64,000 nucleotides of DNA from Campylobacter concisus (GTDB lineage: Bacteria > Campylobacterota > Campylobacteria > Campylobacterales > Campylobacteraceae). The stretch is from NCBI RefSeq assembly GCF_003048535.1, contig NZ_PIRQ01000003.1, positions 175,643-239,642 of the forward strand. Reading direction: 5' to 3'. A program made the position numbers and the translations under genes. Shown here piece after piece: positions 8,729 to 19,833 of the stretch. The number at the start of each line of letters is the position of its first letter. The stretch's first letter is position 1. The notes beneath the pieces were generated by a model. That model worked only from the letters and a program-made list of their open reading frames with translations, did no database searches and had not been told where the DNA came from.

Positions 8729-9313
8729 TTAGTGATGGTGATGTCCGTGTCCACCGCAACCGCAACCACCATCCTCGTGTCCGTGTCCATGACCACCGCA
8801 GCACTCATGTTCATGCTCATGATCGTGACCACCGCAACCACAAGTATGAGCCCCAGCTACCATACCTGTTGCTTTTTCATCTTCTGTTGCATCTCTAACT
8901 TCTAAAACTTCAACATTAAATAGTAAATCTTTACCAGCATATGGGTGATTAAAATCAACTGTTACTTCGTCATCTTTGATCTCTTTAACAATAACACGAA
9001 CGCTTGAGCCATCCTCATTTTGACCAAAAAGTTCCATTCCTTCATGTAAATCTATACCAGCAAACTGCTCTTTTGGTAACGACTGGATGGCTTCGTTATT
9101 ATATTCACCACAACCCTCTGCTGCCTTTACGCTTATAGTTGCTCTTTCGCCTGATTTTAACTTGCTTACTTCTTCTTCAAGCTTTTCTATAATATGGCCA
9201 TGCCCTGTTATAAACGAAATTTGGCCACCTTCTTGCATGTTTGACTCTAAAATTTCACCAGTGTTAGCATCTTTTAGTTCGTAAAACATGGTTATAACTT
9301 GATCTTTACTCAC
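8729..9313 (-). CDS. slyD: SlyD-type FKBP peptidyl-prolyl isomerase with metal-binding tail
   Basis: Two-domain FKBP isomerase and chaperone of the SlyD group, which also carries nickel to hydrogenase and urease maturation factors. Residues 1-150 form FKBP plus the inserted-flap domain (FELKDANTGEILESNM, GCGEYNNEAI, FNHPYAGKDLLFNVEVL). Residues ~153-194 are a tail of His, Cys and Gly: repeated GHD/HEHEHE, CCGGHGHGHE and a final GHGHHHH. Such a tail binds Ni, Co or Zn in E. coli SlyD. Campylobacter lineages that respire hydrogen need nickel delivery, which fits. A TATAAT box lies ~39 nt upstream of the ATG. Confidence 0.9.
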   Translation of the reverse strand: MSKDQVITMFYELKDANTGEILESNMQEGGQISFITGHGHIIEKLEEEVSKLKSGERATISVKAAEGCGEYNNEAIQSLPKEQFAGIDLHEGMELFGQNEDGSSVRVIVKEIKDDEVTVDFNHPYAGKDLLFNVEVLEVRDATEDEKATGMVAGAHTCGCGGHDHEHEHECCGGHGHGHEDGGCGCGGHGHHHH

Positions 9314-9351
9314 AACAATCTCCTTAGATTTGGTTTTTTGATTAATGTGAG

Positions 9352-9357
9352 ATTATA
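9352..9357 (-). promoter_or_regulatory. Sigma70 -10 box of slyD
   Basis: On the minus strand the sequence reads TATAAT about 39 nt before the slyD start, in the same GATATAATC-like context found before several other genes of this window. It would let slyD-fabD-mtn be transcribed separately from the tol-pal genes. Confidence 0.45.
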
Positions 9358-9375
9358 TCTAAAAAAGATTAAAAT

Positions 9376-10218
9376 TTAGTTTCTATTAGGAGAGGCTTTG
9401 GCTTCTTTGCTATCTGGATAGCCGACTTTTAAAGCTTTATAAAATCTATTTGCACTTTGCGTGTCACCTATCTTATCAAAGCTTATAGCTGTGTGATATA
9501 GAAGTTTTGGCGTATAGTCAGCCTTATCTTCGTTCTGTATGCTTTTTTTGTAGTATTGTATAGCTGTGCTGTATGATTTTTGACTGTAAGCAACTTCACC
9601 TAAATAATAATTTGTTGCACCAGTTTTATAGCCTTTTTTATTTAAATATTCAAAATATCCAGCTGCTTCTGTGCTATTGCCAGAATTTAAAAGTTTAATG
9701 CCATCAGCCAAAATATCTTTATCGCTTTTTCCACTAAAATTTGAAGTTGGCTTGTTTTGTTGTTTTGGATTTGTATTTTGCTTTGGTTGGGCAGCATTTT
9801 TATCCATTATTGCACCTAATTTATTTAAGGCAGCAGTAATATTTTTGTAGTTTTTGTCTTGTATATCTCTAGTTTCATCAACATAAGCCTTCAGTGATGT
9901 CAAACTTACACCAGAATCACTTATGCCACCATTTACCTTCGTCTCTATATCATTTATTCTTTGCTCAAGCTTATTCATTCTAGCACTCATGCTCTCAATC
10001 AAGCTTTGCAAACCTTGAAGTTGTTCTAAAACATTATTCATATTCTCTTCAATATTTTGAACACTTCGCTTATTATTTAAGGTAACTTTTTCATTATCAG
10101 TTAGACCATATGGATTCGCACTATCCATATTGCCTGCATCAAAAGCTGAAATCTCTTGACCGGAGGTAATAGAGATAGTGGCTCCAATGAGAGCCACTAT
10201 AATTAATTTTTTGTTCAT
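9376..10218 (-). CDS. cpoB: CpoB/YbgF-type periplasmic protein of the Tol-Pal cluster
   Basis: Periplasmic protein that in E. coli links Tol-Pal energy to peptidoglycan synthesis during division. A cleavable signal peptide (KKLIIVALIGATISITSG) is followed by a coiled-coil region, residues ~52-100, rich in Asn, Met and Leu heptads and likely to trimerise. Then comes an N/Q/K-rich linker (~135-165) and a C-terminal block of TPR-like helices (SGNSTEAAGYF, YYLGEVAYSQKSY, AIQYYKKSI). Length (280) and architecture match CpoB (263 in E. coli). It directly follows pal, as in many proteobacteria. Confidence 0.85.
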   Translation of the reverse strand: MNKKLIIVALIGATISITSGQEISAFDAGNMDSANPYGLTDNEKVTLNNKRSVQNIEENMNNVLEQLQGLQSLIESMSARMNKLEQRINDIETKVNGGISDSGVSLTSLKAYVDETRDIQDKNYKNITAALNKLGAIMDKNAAQPKQNTNPKQQNKPTSNFSGKSDKDILADGIKLLNSGNSTEAAGYFEYLNKKGYKTGATNYYLGEVAYSQKSYSTAIQYYKKSIQNEDKADYTPKLLYHTAISFDKIGDTQSANRFYKALKVGYPDSKEAKASPNRN

Positions 10219-10235
10219 TATTATTTAATTATAAA

Positions 10236-10742
10236 TTATGGAAGTACTTTGAAATCTGCACGTCTATTTTGAGCATCGCAAGCTTTTGTTTTATCTGTGC
10301 AAACTGGATTGCTTTCGCCGAAGCTAACTACAGCGATTCTATCAGCACTAACGCCATTTCTTACAAGAGCATCTTTAGCGCTTTTAGCACGTTTTAAACC
10401 AAGAGCATAGTTATACTCATCTGTACCCCACTCATCGCAGTTACCTTCTACTTTTATAGAAAGAGCTTGAGCGTCAGCTTGGTTGAATACTGATGCATTT
10501 GAGCTAACAACGCCTTGTTGATCAGCTTTGATATTAAATTTATCAAAGTCAAAATATACACTTTTAACTTGACTCTCGATGTTAGCAATAAGAGCTGCTA
10601 ATCTATCAGCATCGCTCATGCTACCTGAATTATCTGCAGATTGATTTGAATTTGAATTCATATCAACTTCAGGGTTTTTTGAGCTACAACCGCTCAACAA
10701 TAAAGTTGCAACTGCAACACTTGCTAGAACTACTTTTTTCAT
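10236..10742 (-). CDS. pal: Peptidoglycan-associated outer-membrane lipoprotein Pal
   Basis: Anchors the outer membrane to peptidoglycan and is the terminus of the Tol energy relay. The lipobox LLLSGCSS puts the lipidated cysteine at residue 19. A Ser/Asn-rich linker follows, then the OmpA-like peptidoglycan-binding domain with FDFDKFNIK, GNCDEWGTDEYNYALGLKRA and RRADFKV. In Campylobacter this protein is the antigen known as Omp18. It lies between tolB and cpoB. A minus-strand TATAAT ~30 nt upstream suggests extra transcription beyond the tol operon. Confidence 0.94.
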   Translation of the reverse strand: MKKVVLASVAVATLLLSGCSSKNPEVDMNSNSNQSADNSGSMSDADRLAALIANIESQVKSVYFDFDKFNIKADQQGVVSSNASVFNQADAQALSIKVEGNCDEWGTDEYNYALGLKRAKSAKDALVRNGVSADRIAVVSFGESNPVCTDKTKACDAQNRRADFKVLP

Positions 10743-10771
10743 TCCTTATCCTTTTTTAGAAATTTGGTCGA

Positions 10772-10777
10772 ATTATA
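10772..10777 (-). promoter_or_regulatory. Sigma70 -10 box of pal
   Basis: Minus-strand TATAAT in a gaTATAATt context in the 64-bp gap between tolB and pal, ~30 nt before the pal ATG. It is a plausible internal promoter giving more Pal than Tol proteins. Confidence 0.45.
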
Positions 10778-10806
10778 TCACAAAAATTTTAAATTTTATC
10801 AGAATA

Positions 10807-12063
10807 TTACCAATCTATAGATTGAATTTTTCCTACTTTTAAAGGAAACTGAAAACTTCTGTTTTCATTTAACCTAATAACTCCTAGTGAACTTTGACCG
10901 CCAAGCTCTTTTATAAAGACGACACTTTGCCCATCGCTTGAGAATCTTGGATAGTTATTTTTGCCATTTGCTGTAAGCTGGCGTATAAAATCCGTTTGAG
11001 TTGAAATTAGATATATATTAAAACTACCGCTTGCTTCCCTACTTGAATAAACAACATAATTTTCAAATGTGCTTACAGAGTTGTTATTCTTACCATGAAA
11101 TACCATTTGTTCAACGCTTCCGCCAGAAATCGCAGGAGTTGCAAAAACGTTAGGATAACCAAGCCTATCTGATACAAAAACTATTTTGCTATCATTATCT
11201 ACAAAATTTCCATTTACATCTATGCCTGGATAATTAGTAATCTGCGTCAAACTTTTACTATTTGTATTATAGATAAAAATATCTGGCTGATCTTTTGGTG
11301 CCATGGTTAATAGAATTTTACTTCCATCTTTACTAACATCTGAGGCTATAAGCATGCCAATGCTATCAATTATCTTTGTTTTTGTACCAGAATTTAGATC
11401 ATATCTAAATAAAGTTGGCTTATTATTCACATAAGATGTATAGTAAAATTTACTTTGATCGGCTCCTGCCCATTTTGGGAAAATGTTTAGACCGCCACTT
11501 ACTATGGTCTTTTGATATGTAAGTGTATAATCAGCAACTATGATAGAGCTTTGGCGAGCTGAAGTATATTTTGAAAGAATAATAAATTTTTCCATCCAAC
11601 CAACTGGTGGTAAATTTAGTTCATTAGTAAGCTCAACTATACTTTTATGAGCCAAAAACGGATACTTTGCGCCGTCTGGCATAGTATAAACCTTCTCATA
11701 TCTTGTAGTTGCTGTTTTAGCGTTTATCAGTTTTACTCTTAAAGTAAGAGGTGAGCCCATAGAGCCTTCAAGAGCATATCTAAAGATAAGCTCGACGCCT
11801 TTATCACTCATTGTATTAGTAGTTGCATCCCCTTCATAGGTAGAAGGCACATGATCTTCGATTACTTCAAAATCGGAACTAACCTTTAGATCTCCTAGCA
11901 TGATTTTAAAGAATTTATCTTTAAAACCCATATCGCTAACAGCAGTTGTTGCATCTTGCAAAGCTATCTTTGGCAAGGCAATACCTTGATTTACAACAGA
12001 TATGGTTGCATCAGCAGCATAAAGCCCTAGAGCAACACATAAAAAAAGAAAAATTTTCTTCAT
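10807..12063 (-). CDS. tolB: Tol-Pal system periplasmic beta-propeller protein TolB
   Basis: Periplasmic partner of Pal. A signal peptide (MKKIFLFLCVALGLYAAD) precedes an N-terminal alpha/beta domain (to ~residue 150) and a six-bladed propeller built from repeats such as SKDGSKILLTM, DNDSKIVFVSDRLGYPNVFA and SSDGQSVVFIKE. The 418 residues are near the family length (430 in E. coli). It follows the TolA-like gene by about two dozen bases in the tol operon. Confidence 0.93.
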   Translation of the reverse strand: MKKIFLFLCVALGLYAADATISVVNQGIALPKIALQDATTAVSDMGFKDKFFKIMLGDLKVSSDFEVIEDHVPSTYEGDATTNTMSDKGVELIFRYALEGSMGSPLTLRVKLINAKTATTRYEKVYTMPDGAKYPFLAHKSIVELTNELNLPPVGWMEKFIILSKYTSARQSSIIVADYTLTYQKTIVSGGLNIFPKWAGADQSKFYYTSYVNNKPTLFRYDLNSGTKTKIIDSIGMLIASDVSKDGSKILLTMAPKDQPDIFIYNTNSKSLTQITNYPGIDVNGNFVDNDSKIVFVSDRLGYPNVFATPAISGGSVEQMVFHGKNNNSVSTFENYVVYSSREASGSFNIYLISTQTDFIRQLTANGKNNYPRFSSDGQSVVFIKELGGQSSLGVIRLNENRSFQFPLKVGKIQSIDW

Positions 12064-12087
12064 CTCTACTCCATAATTTTATAAATT

Positions 12088-13032
12088 TTAGTTTATTTTA
12101 TCTTCTAAATTTAAATTAAAAGTAGTGCTTTTGTCTGGATTGAATGGAAATTTCTCCGTTGTAAGTTTTTCTAAGCACTCTCTTACTTTTGCGTTAAATT
12201 CTTCATTATATGATAGCTCTAAAATTTCATAGCTAAAATTTCCGCTCTGATCTATCATAACTTTAACTTTAGCTAAATTTGCAGAATCAGCCTTATAACT
12301 TTGCCATCTTCTTTGAATTTGTTTTGTTATCGCACCCATTAGTGGATCGTAAGTACCGGTAGATTGTGATTTCGGAGCGGTTGGATTTTGATCTATCTTT
12401 AAACTCTTTATTATATCACTAGCTTCTTTTGCGGCTTTTGAACTAGAAGCCTCGCTCTTTTTACGGCTTTGCACTTTATTTTCAACCTTTTTTATACCAT
12501 CATCTTTTTTGAGTTTTGTAGGGTCTATGTCACTAAAGAGGTCTTTTATATTTGGCTCTTTTGGTTTTGGCTTTTCAACTGGCTTTGGTGTAGGCTTAGG
12601 CTCAGGTTTTGGCTCTGGCTTAACATCTTCTTTGGGTTCTTCACTTGGTTTTAAAATTTCTGGTTTTGGTTCTGGCTTTGGCTCAGGTTTTGGTTCCTCT
12701 TTTGGAGGAGTTGGTAAGCTTGGCGTAGGCAATGGTTCATCTGGTACAACAGGCTTATTTGTAGTCTCTTGCTTATCTTCTTCAGATTCCTTTTTAGGTT
12801 CAGGCTTTGTCTCTTTAACTACTTCATCTGCTTGTTTTGGAGCTTTAATGGTTTGATCAACTTCTCTATCAACCATAACCACATCCATAATAGCATCTTT
12901 ATCATCGGTATATTTTTTAGGAGGTTCTGCAAAAAAAGTAAGCTTTATAAACAAAACAAGTATAATAATAACGTAAATACAAGATGCTACAAGAAACGAA
13001 CTAAGCGTTGGAAATTTAACTTTATTTGACAT
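12088..13032 (-). CDS. tolA: TolA-like energy-transducing protein with Pro/Glu/Lys linker
   Basis: Links the inner-membrane TolQR motor to TolB-Pal. One N-terminal membrane anchor (about residues 11-31) is followed by a low-complexity periplasmic linker, residues ~80-155, with repeated KPEP and PEPKP units, and a C-terminal TonB/TolA-type domain (ITKQIQRRWQS, AKVKVMIDQSGNFSYEI, VRECLEKL). The linker resembles TonB more than the helical TolA of E. coli, but its place between tolR and tolB makes TolA the better call. The GC-rich opposite strand produces Gly-rich shadow frames that are not genes. Confidence 0.82.
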   Translation of the reverse strand: MSNKVKFPTLSSFLVASCIYVIIILVLFIKLTFFAEPPKKYTDDKDAIMDVVMVDREVDQTIKAPKQADEVVKETKPEPKKESEEDKQETTNKPVVPDEPLPTPSLPTPPKEEPKPEPKPEPKPEILKPSEEPKEDVKPEPKPEPKPTPKPVEKPKPKEPNIKDLFSDIDPTKLKKDDGIKKVENKVQSRKKSEASSSKAAKEASDIIKSLKIDQNPTAPKSQSTGTYDPLMGAITKQIQRRWQSYKADSANLAKVKVMIDQSGNFSYEILELSYNEEFNAKVRECLEKLTTEKFPFNPDKSTTFNLNLEDKIN

Positions 13033-13033
13033 C

Positions 13034-13432
13034 TTAACCGTTTGTCTCTAAAGCTACTTTATTAAAACCAGCACCTTTCAAAGTCTTTAATACAAACATA
13101 ACATCATCGTATTTTAAATTTTTGTCAGCTTTTATATAGATAGGCGAGGTTTTATCGTATTTTGTACTCATTAATGCAATATTATCAGGAAACTCAGCAA
13201 GGCTCATAGTACTCTGATCAATTCTAACTTGTCCTTGCGAATTTATAGATACTATAAGGTCTTTTTGCTTAGATGTTGAAGTTTTCGCCTTTGAACCATC
13301 TGGAAGAGTAATATCCTCTTGATATGTTATAGTTGGCATAGTAACCATTAAAATGGCTAGTAAAACAAGCATAATATCAACAAGAGGAGTTATATTTAGC
13401 TCTGGTGTCTCATCGGTAAATTTAACGGCCAT
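13034..13432 (-). CDS. tolR: TolR (ExbD/TolR family) motor subunit
   Basis: Small membrane protein that, with TolQ, converts proton-motive force into movement of TolA. The family signature is at the N-terminus: [20 protein letters not shown] contains the membrane helix with its essential Asp (PLVDIM). The periplasmic domain contains DLIVSINSQGQ and SPIYIKADKNLKYDDVM. It abuts tolQ and is one base from the TolA-like gene. It is distinct from the ExbD encoded near 31.6 kb. Confidence 0.9.
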   Translation of the reverse strand: MAVKFTDETPELNITPLVDIMLVLLAILMVTMPTITYQEDITLPDGSKAKTSTSKQKDLIVSINSQGQVRIDQSTMSLAEFPDNIALMSTKYDKTSPIYIKADKNLKYDDVMFVLKTLKGAGFNKVALETNG

Positions 13433-14017
13433 TTATAGTATCTCATCATCTTTTTTAAGTGCTATCATAACATCAGCCTGACGCTCAATAACACTCATTA
13501 ATTCATAAGCTTTTCTTTTTATGAGTAAATTAAATGTATATGCTGGGATGGCAACAAAAATTCCGCAACCAGTTGCAACAAGTGCCTCTGAAATAGCTGG
13601 AGCGATAATACCAAGTGATGAACCTCCACCATTTCCAAGCTGTGAAAATGTCTCTAAAATAGAAACAACGGTTCCAAAAAGACCGATAAAAGGCGAAGTA
13701 GATGCTATTACACTTAGCCACGTTAGTCCACTTGTAGCATTTTTCTCGGCTATGCTTATACATACATTTAGTTTTTCTCTTGAAATTCTTCCATTTGCAC
13801 ATTTTCTCAAAGACGAATCATTTGGAATATTTTTAGCACCCATAAGCAGTGCTTCAAGTGCATTTTGCTCACGTTTTTGCCAAGCTCCAATACCAGCCAT
13901 TCTTGAAAAAAGAATTGTGAAACTAACTATAAAATATATTGACAGCCAAGTTAAAACAATAATTGTAATAAAACTACTTCTTTGAATGTAATTTAAAAAT
14001 AAATCTATGCCGCCCAC
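13433..14017 (-). CDS. tolQ: TolQ (MotA/TolQ/ExbB family) proton channel
   Basis: Proton-channel subunit of the Tol motor. The 194 residues hold three membrane segments (about 14-36, 100-122 and 140-165) and the family core LSVIASTSPFIGLFGTVVSILETF, then SEALVATGCGIFVAIPAY. The start is GTG, placed directly against the atpC stop codon, so translation may be coupled to the end of the ATP synthase operon. The order atpC-tolQ-tolR-tolA-tolB-pal is the same as in C. jejuni. Confidence 0.9.
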   Translation of the reverse strand: MGGIDLFLNYIQRSSFITIIVLTWLSIYFIVSFTILFSRMAGIGAWQKREQNALEALLMGAKNIPNDSSLRKCANGRISREKLNVCISIAEKNATSGLTWLSVIASTSPFIGLFGTVVSILETFSQLGNGGGSSLGIIAPAISEALVATGCGIFVAIPAYTFNLLIKRKAYELMSVIERQADVMIALKKDDEIL

Positions 14018-14407
14018 TTATCTAGTTCTCACTACATTTTCCATTTTAGATATAGTTGCTGCAAAAGCATTTGTATCACTACTCATGCTCTCTATCAAAT
14101 TTCTAGCAGCTTCCAATGAATTTGCAAGCTCGCTTTCACTATCACCAGAGACGTAAACCGCACCGTCAGCAAGTATTACTACCTTACCTTCGTCAATCTT
14201 TGCATAGCCCCAGTTAATCGCAACAACATCATGTTTTTTATTTTTATGTTCTATATCTATAATACCTGCTTTTAAAAGAGATATTAATGAGGCGTGGTTT
14301 GGCAAAACACCAAACTCACCCTCGCTACCTGGAAGCACTACACTACTCACGTCATCATTAAATATCTGACCTTGAGGAGTTACGATCTCTAAATGTAATT
14401 TATCCAT
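14018..14407 (-). CDS. atpC: F1Fo ATP synthase subunit epsilon
   Basis: Central-stalk subunit that couples rotation and can restrain ATP hydrolysis. At 129 residues it shows the N-terminal beta-sandwich (LHLEIVTPQGQIF, VLPGSEGEFGVLPNHASL) and a short C-terminal helical hairpin (SLEAARNLIES). It is last of the F1 genes, with tolQ directly behind it. Confidence 0.95.
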   Translation of the reverse strand: MDKLHLEIVTPQGQIFNDDVSSVVLPGSEGEFGVLPNHASLISLLKAGIIDIEHKNKKHDVVAINWGYAKIDEGKVVILADGAVYVSGDSESELANSLEAARNLIESMSSDTNAFAATISKMENVVRTR

Positions 14408-14425
14408 TACGCTTCCTTTTTAAAT

Positions 14426-15823
<1,398 letters not shown>

Positions 15824-15834
15824 TCATACTCCTT

Positions 15835-16722
15835 TTATTTCATTGATTCAACACCACTGATGATCTCAATAAGCTCAGTGGTAATAGACTCTTGTCTTGC
15901 TTTATTGTAAGCAAGATTTAACTGTTTGACGCGTTGTTTAGCATTGTTTGTTGCATTATCCATAGCTTGCATTCTAGCGCTGTGCTCAGCCGCCAAAGAG
16001 TCAACCAAGGCATAATACATACTATACTCAAAATATTTATTGAGCAATTCATCCATAATCTTAGTATAGTTATCTTCTGGCTCAAATTCCATCAAAGAAT
16101 TTGTCTCAACAGCAACTATCTTAGACGGCTCAATAGGCACAATATCATTTACTCTAATCTCTTGAGAAATCATATTTTTATAACCATTGTGTATTAACAC
16201 GACTTTATCAGTTATGCCATTTGTAAAGTCATCGATGGCATCTTTTATGATTTTTTGAGCTTTTTCATATGTAGGAGAAGAGCTAGCTCCGACGTAAGTC
16301 TCAAGTAGCTCAACGCCTTGAAAATTGAAAAATTCTATACCTTTTTTACCAACAGCTCTTAGTCTGACCTTGATCTTTTTGGCTTTTAGCTCATCAATCA
16401 TGCGCCTAACTGTCTTTATAGTTTGGACATTAAAGCCACCGCAAAGCCCTTTATCAGCGGTAACAAATATAATATCAACCTTTTCTACACTCTTTGTTGT
16501 ATTAAAAAATTTACTCTCAGTCATAACTGAAGCATATTGATTGATCTTATAAGCTATCTCTGATAAAACCTCATTGATCTTAAGAGCGTAAACTCTAGAG
16601 TAGCGAGCAGCCTCTTCGGCTTTGCGAAGCTTTGCTGTTGAGACAAGCTTCATCGCACGCGTCGTCTTTTGAGTGTTCTGGACGCTCTTAATCTTTCGTT
16701 TTATATCTTTTAAATTTGACAT
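15835..16722 (-). CDS. atpG: F1Fo ATP synthase subunit gamma
   Basis: Rotor shaft of F1. The 295-residue protein has long N- and C-terminal helices that pair as the coiled coil ([20 protein letters not shown] at the start, [19 protein letters not shown] at the end) and a central Rossmann-like part with [12 protein letters not shown]. The motif order and length are typical. Confidence 0.96.
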   Translation of the reverse strand: MSNLKDIKRKIKSVQNTQKTTRAMKLVSTAKLRKAEEAARYSRVYALKINEVLSEIAYKINQYASVMTESKFFNTTKSVEKVDIIFVTADKGLCGGFNVQTIKTVRRMIDELKAKKIKVRLRAVGKKGIEFFNFQGVELLETYVGASSSPTYEKAQKIIKDAIDDFTNGITDKVVLIHNGYKNMISQEIRVNDIVPIEPSKIVAVETNSLMEFEPEDNYTKIMDELLNKYFEYSMYYALVDSLAAEHSARMQAMDNATNNAKQRVKQLNLAYNKARQESITTELIEIISGVESMK

Positions 16723-16731
16723 ATCTTAGCC

Positions 16732-18249
16732 CTAGTTAGCGGCAAAAGTCGCTTTAAAATCTTTCAACGCTTTATGTAAAATTTCTTCTACTTCTTTATC
16801 AAGAACCTTTTTAGTTCTGATTTGCTCAAAAATTTCAGGGTATTTCGCCTCAATATATGGATATAACTCGGCTTCAAATTTTGTTACATTTGTAGTTGCA
16901 ACATCATCCAAATAACCCTTAGCGCCAGCAAATATAATAACTACTTGATTCTCGACTGGAAGTGGAGAATATGGAGGTTGCTTTAGTACTTCAACCATCT
17001 TTTGACCGCGCTCTAGTTGTTTTCTTGAGCTCTCGTCAAGATCGCTTGCAAATTGAGCAAACGCTTGTAGTTCACGGTATTGAGCAAGGTCTAGTCTTAG
17101 TGTACCAGAAACTTGTTTAATAGCTTTTATTTGAGCTGCACCACCGACACGAGAAACAGAAAGACCAACGTTGATCGCTGGGCGGATACCTGAGTTAAAT
17201 AGGTCACTCTCAAGGAAAATTTGACCATCTGTAATAGAAATAACGTTTGTTGGGATATAAGCTGAAACATCGCCTGCTTGAGTTTCGATTATAGGTAGAG
17301 CTGTTAAAGATCCAGCACCTAATGCGTCATTTAGTTTACTTGCTCTTTCAAGAAGTCTTGAGTGAAGGTAGAAAACGTCGCCTGGGTAAGCTTCACGGCC
17401 TGGTGGTCTTCTTAAGATCAAAGACATCTCGCGGTAAGCAACCGCGTGTTTTGACAAGTCATCATAGATGATTAACGCGTGGCGAGAGTTATCTCTAAAG
17501 TATTCACCCATTGTTACACCAGCATAAGGAGCAAGGTATTGAAGAGCAGCTGCATCACTAGCGCCAGCGTTTACAACTATCGTATAGTCCATAGCTCCAT
17601 ACTCTTCAAGCTTTTTAACGACTTGAGCAACGGTTGATTGTTTTTGACCGATAGCTACATAGATACAAATAACATCTTGACCTTTTTGGTTGATGATAGT
17701 ATCGATAGCAACTGTTGTTTTACCAGTTTGGCGGTCGCCAATTATTAGTTCTCTTTGACCTCTACCGATTGGTACAAGTGCGTCGATAGCTTTGATACCT
17801 GTTTGAAGTGGCTCATGAACGCTTTTTCTTGCCATGATACCTTTTGCTTTTTCTTCGACAAAGCGAGATTCAGTAGCGTCAATTGGGCCTTTTGCGTCGA
17901 TTGGCTCACCTAGTGAATTTACAACACGACCAATTAATGCGTCACCAACTGGAACGCGTAGAAGTTTTTTAAGCCTTTTTACAGAGCTTCCTTCTGTGAT
18001 ACCGCTAGTTTTTCCAAGGATAACTATACCAACACTGCTCTCTTCAAGGTTAAGAGCCATACCTTTTTCGCCGCTTTCAAACTCAACCATCTCACCAGCC
18101 ATAACGTTTTTCAAACCATAAACGTTAGCAACGCCATCAGCGACTGAGATGACTTTACCGGTCTCTTCTACATCAACACTTAAATCAAAATTTTCAATAC
18201 GTTCTTTGATTATCGTGCTAATTTCGTCAGCTTTAATTTTTGCACTCAC
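16732..18249 (-). CDS. atpA: F1Fo ATP synthase subunit alpha
   Basis: Regulatory nucleotide-binding subunit of F1. At 505 residues it carries the P-loop GDRQTGKTT, the [20 protein letters not shown] segment and the arginine-finger neighbourhood ([13 protein letters not shown]). It follows atpH by 14 bp. No unusual residues noticed. Confidence 0.97.
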   Translation of the reverse strand: MSAKIKADEISTIIKERIENFDLSVDVEETGKVISVADGVANVYGLKNVMAGEMVEFESGEKGMALNLEESSVGIVILGKTSGITEGSSVKRLKKLLRVPVGDALIGRVVNSLGEPIDAKGPIDATESRFVEEKAKGIMARKSVHEPLQTGIKAIDALVPIGRGQRELIIGDRQTGKTTVAIDTIINQKGQDVICIYVAIGQKQSTVAQVVKKLEEYGAMDYTIVVNAGASDAAALQYLAPYAGVTMGEYFRDNSRHALIIYDDLSKHAVAYREMSLILRRPPGREAYPGDVFYLHSRLLERASKLNDALGAGSLTALPIIETQAGDVSAYIPTNVISITDGQIFLESDLFNSGIRPAINVGLSVSRVGGAAQIKAIKQVSGTLRLDLAQYRELQAFAQFASDLDESSRKQLERGQKMVEVLKQPPYSPLPVENQVVIIFAGAKGYLDDVATTNVTKFEAELYPYIEAKYPEIFEQIRTKKVLDKEVEEILHKALKDFKATFAAN

Positions 18250-18263
18250 GCTTTCACTCCTTT

Positions 18264-18794
18264 TTAAATTGCTTTTAATATATATTCACTCATTTGACTT
18301 TTTAGTCTGTCGATAGAGAAATTTACCTCGACACCTAAATCGTCTAACTCAACTTTTACACCGTTGTAATCGCTCTTTGAGCCATCAAGCTTGATCTTAG
18401 AGTTAAATTTCTTAGAGAAATTCTCTTCCAAAGCTTTTAGCTGCTCAGCGCTTAGATCAAAATTTCCAACAACTTCGCCGCGATATGTATTTTCAAGCAA
18501 AGATTGCTCTATCTTCATCTCATCTAGTATCGAAGGTATAAGCTCTAGCCTTTTGTTTGCACCAAGAAGCTCTATAAAATTTGCAAATTTGGCATCTTGA
18601 TTTTTAACCAAAGATAGTACAAATTCAACCTTTTGTGAAGCCTTTAATGTCGGCAAGCTTATAATGCTTTTAAATTTATCGCTAGCAAAAGCAGCAGCTA
18701 GCTCTGATAAATTTTCAACAAATGCATTAAGTTCATTGGATTTTACATCGCTTAAGATCGCTTTTACGTATTTTTTAGCTACTACTTCATTCAT
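18264..18794 (-). CDS. atpH: F1Fo ATP synthase subunit delta
   Basis: Peripheral-stalk subunit joining the b/b' arm to the top of F1. The 176 residues start with [15 protein letters not shown] and end with a C-terminal segment ([23 protein letters not shown]) resembling other OSCP/delta proteins. The start codon overlaps the last base of the upstream b-subunit gene. Confidence 0.93.
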   Translation of the reverse strand: MNEVVAKKYVKAILSDVKSNELNAFVENLSELAAAFASDKFKSIISLPTLKASQKVEFVLSLVKNQDAKFANFIELLGANKRLELIPSILDEMKIEQSLLENTYRGEVVGNFDLSAEQLKALEENFSKKFNSKIKLDGSKSDYNGVKVELDDLGVEVNFSIDRLKSQMSEYILKAI

Positions 18795-19306
18795 TAGCTA
18801 ACCTTTTTAAGTATTATATTTATAAGCTCTTTTTGATCGACTTTTAGGCTATAGCTTGAGAAAATGTCGCTCAAAATTTCATTTACAACGCCTTTTATCA
18901 TCTTGCGCTCTTCAAATTCTTTTTGCTCTTTATAGCTCTTTTGAAGATTTGCTATATCATTTTGAGCGTCGCTTTTGACCTTAGCAGCTAAATTTAAAGC
19001 CTCTTTTTTAGCAGTTTCGATTAGGGAATTTGCATTTTGTTTAGCTTCCTCAACACGTTTTAGAGCATCATCTTTTTTGGCTTTAGAATCGCGTAGCTTC
19101 TCTTGGATACTTTCAAGCTTATTTGCGATCCTGTCAATTCTGCTTTGATAAAGAGCTTTTAGTGGCTTAGCTGCAAAATATACCAAAATAGCAAAGAAAA
19201 GTAAGAAGTTTAGTGTTCTCTCGACTATGTCGTAGTTTGTTCCACCATGCTCGCTAGCGTATGCTAAAAATGGAAGTGCTAGAAAAAATAAAATTTTTAT
19301 CTTCAT
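18794..19306 (-). CDS. atpF: F1Fo ATP synthase subunit b
   Basis: Stator arm subunit. An N-terminal hydrophobic stretch and possible signal-like segment (KIKILFFLALPFLAYASE), then a membrane helix (LNFLLFFAILVYFAAKPL) and a long charged coiled coil to residue 170. Campylobacter carries two non-identical b-type genes side by side; this is the longer one. Subunits a and c of the Fo part are not in this window. Confidence 0.9.
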   Translation of the reverse strand: MKIKILFFLALPFLAYASEHGGTNYDIVERTLNFLLFFAILVYFAAKPLKALYQSRIDRIANKLESIQEKLRDSKAKKDDALKRVEEAKQNANSLIETAKKEALNLAAKVKSDAQNDIANLQKSYKEQKEFEERKMIKGVVNEILSDIFSSYSLKVDQKELINIILKKVS

Positions 19307-19315
19307 AAATTTCCT

Positions 19316-19738
19316 TTAAATTTTAGAGAGCTTGGCATTTAAAGCCGCTCTAAGTTCAGGTAGTTTAGCTGATAGATCTGCCTTTAAGTTATCTTTCTGA
19401 GAGCTTAGAGCATTTAAAAATTCATTATAATTAGCCTCTAAACTACTCTTTACGGCATTTACTTCTTTTAAAGACTCTTCTTTTGCCAAATTTAAGGCTT
19501 CTTGCCTTATTTTATTGGCCTCAGTCCTTGCGTTTAATATAATCTCTTCAATCTCTTTTTCATGAACACTTAGATCACTTGCATTTTTACTAGTACTCTC
19601 TTCATCATTTTTTATAGAGGCATTTCTGTCATCTATGAATTTGAGCATTGGCTTATAAAGCAAGGAATTCAAAATAGCGATCAATACCAAGAAAACGACA
19701 GCCGTTAAAAGCATCAATGGCATATCTATTTCTAACAT
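19316..19738 (-). CDS. atpF': F1Fo ATP synthase subunit b'
   Basis: Second b-type stator subunit, 140 residues. One N-terminal membrane helix (LMLLTAVVFLVLIAILNSLLY) precedes a coiled coil with KPMLKFIDDRNASIKND, the segment that starts the dimerisation region in b' proteins. It is the first gene of the atp cluster and lies 95 bp after parB, so a promoter in that gap is likely though none is obvious. Confidence 0.9.
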   Translation of the reverse strand: MLEIDMPLMLLTAVVFLVLIAILNSLLYKPMLKFIDDRNASIKNDEESTSKNASDLSVHEKEIEEIILNARTEANKIRQEALNLAKEESLKEVNAVKSSLEANYNEFLNALSSQKDNLKADLSAKLPELRAALNAKLSKI

Positions 19739-19833
19739 CCACTCTCCTTATTTTATCATTAAGTTTTATTTAATATTCAAATTAAAGTCTGATTTTACAA
19801 TAAATTACTAAAAATAAAAATAAATTTGTAATT

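Noticed and set aside
8678..8905. Plus-strand frame opposite the His-rich tail of slyD
   Set aside because: Its repeated Met/Thr/Val composition is only the complement of CAT/CAC/GGT codons; no ribosome-binding site.
12469..12856. Gly/Phe/Ser-rich open frames on the plus strand opposite the TolA-like gene
   Set aside because: They are the complement of the Pro/Glu/Lys-rich linker codons and have no start signals of their own; a low-complexity shadow.
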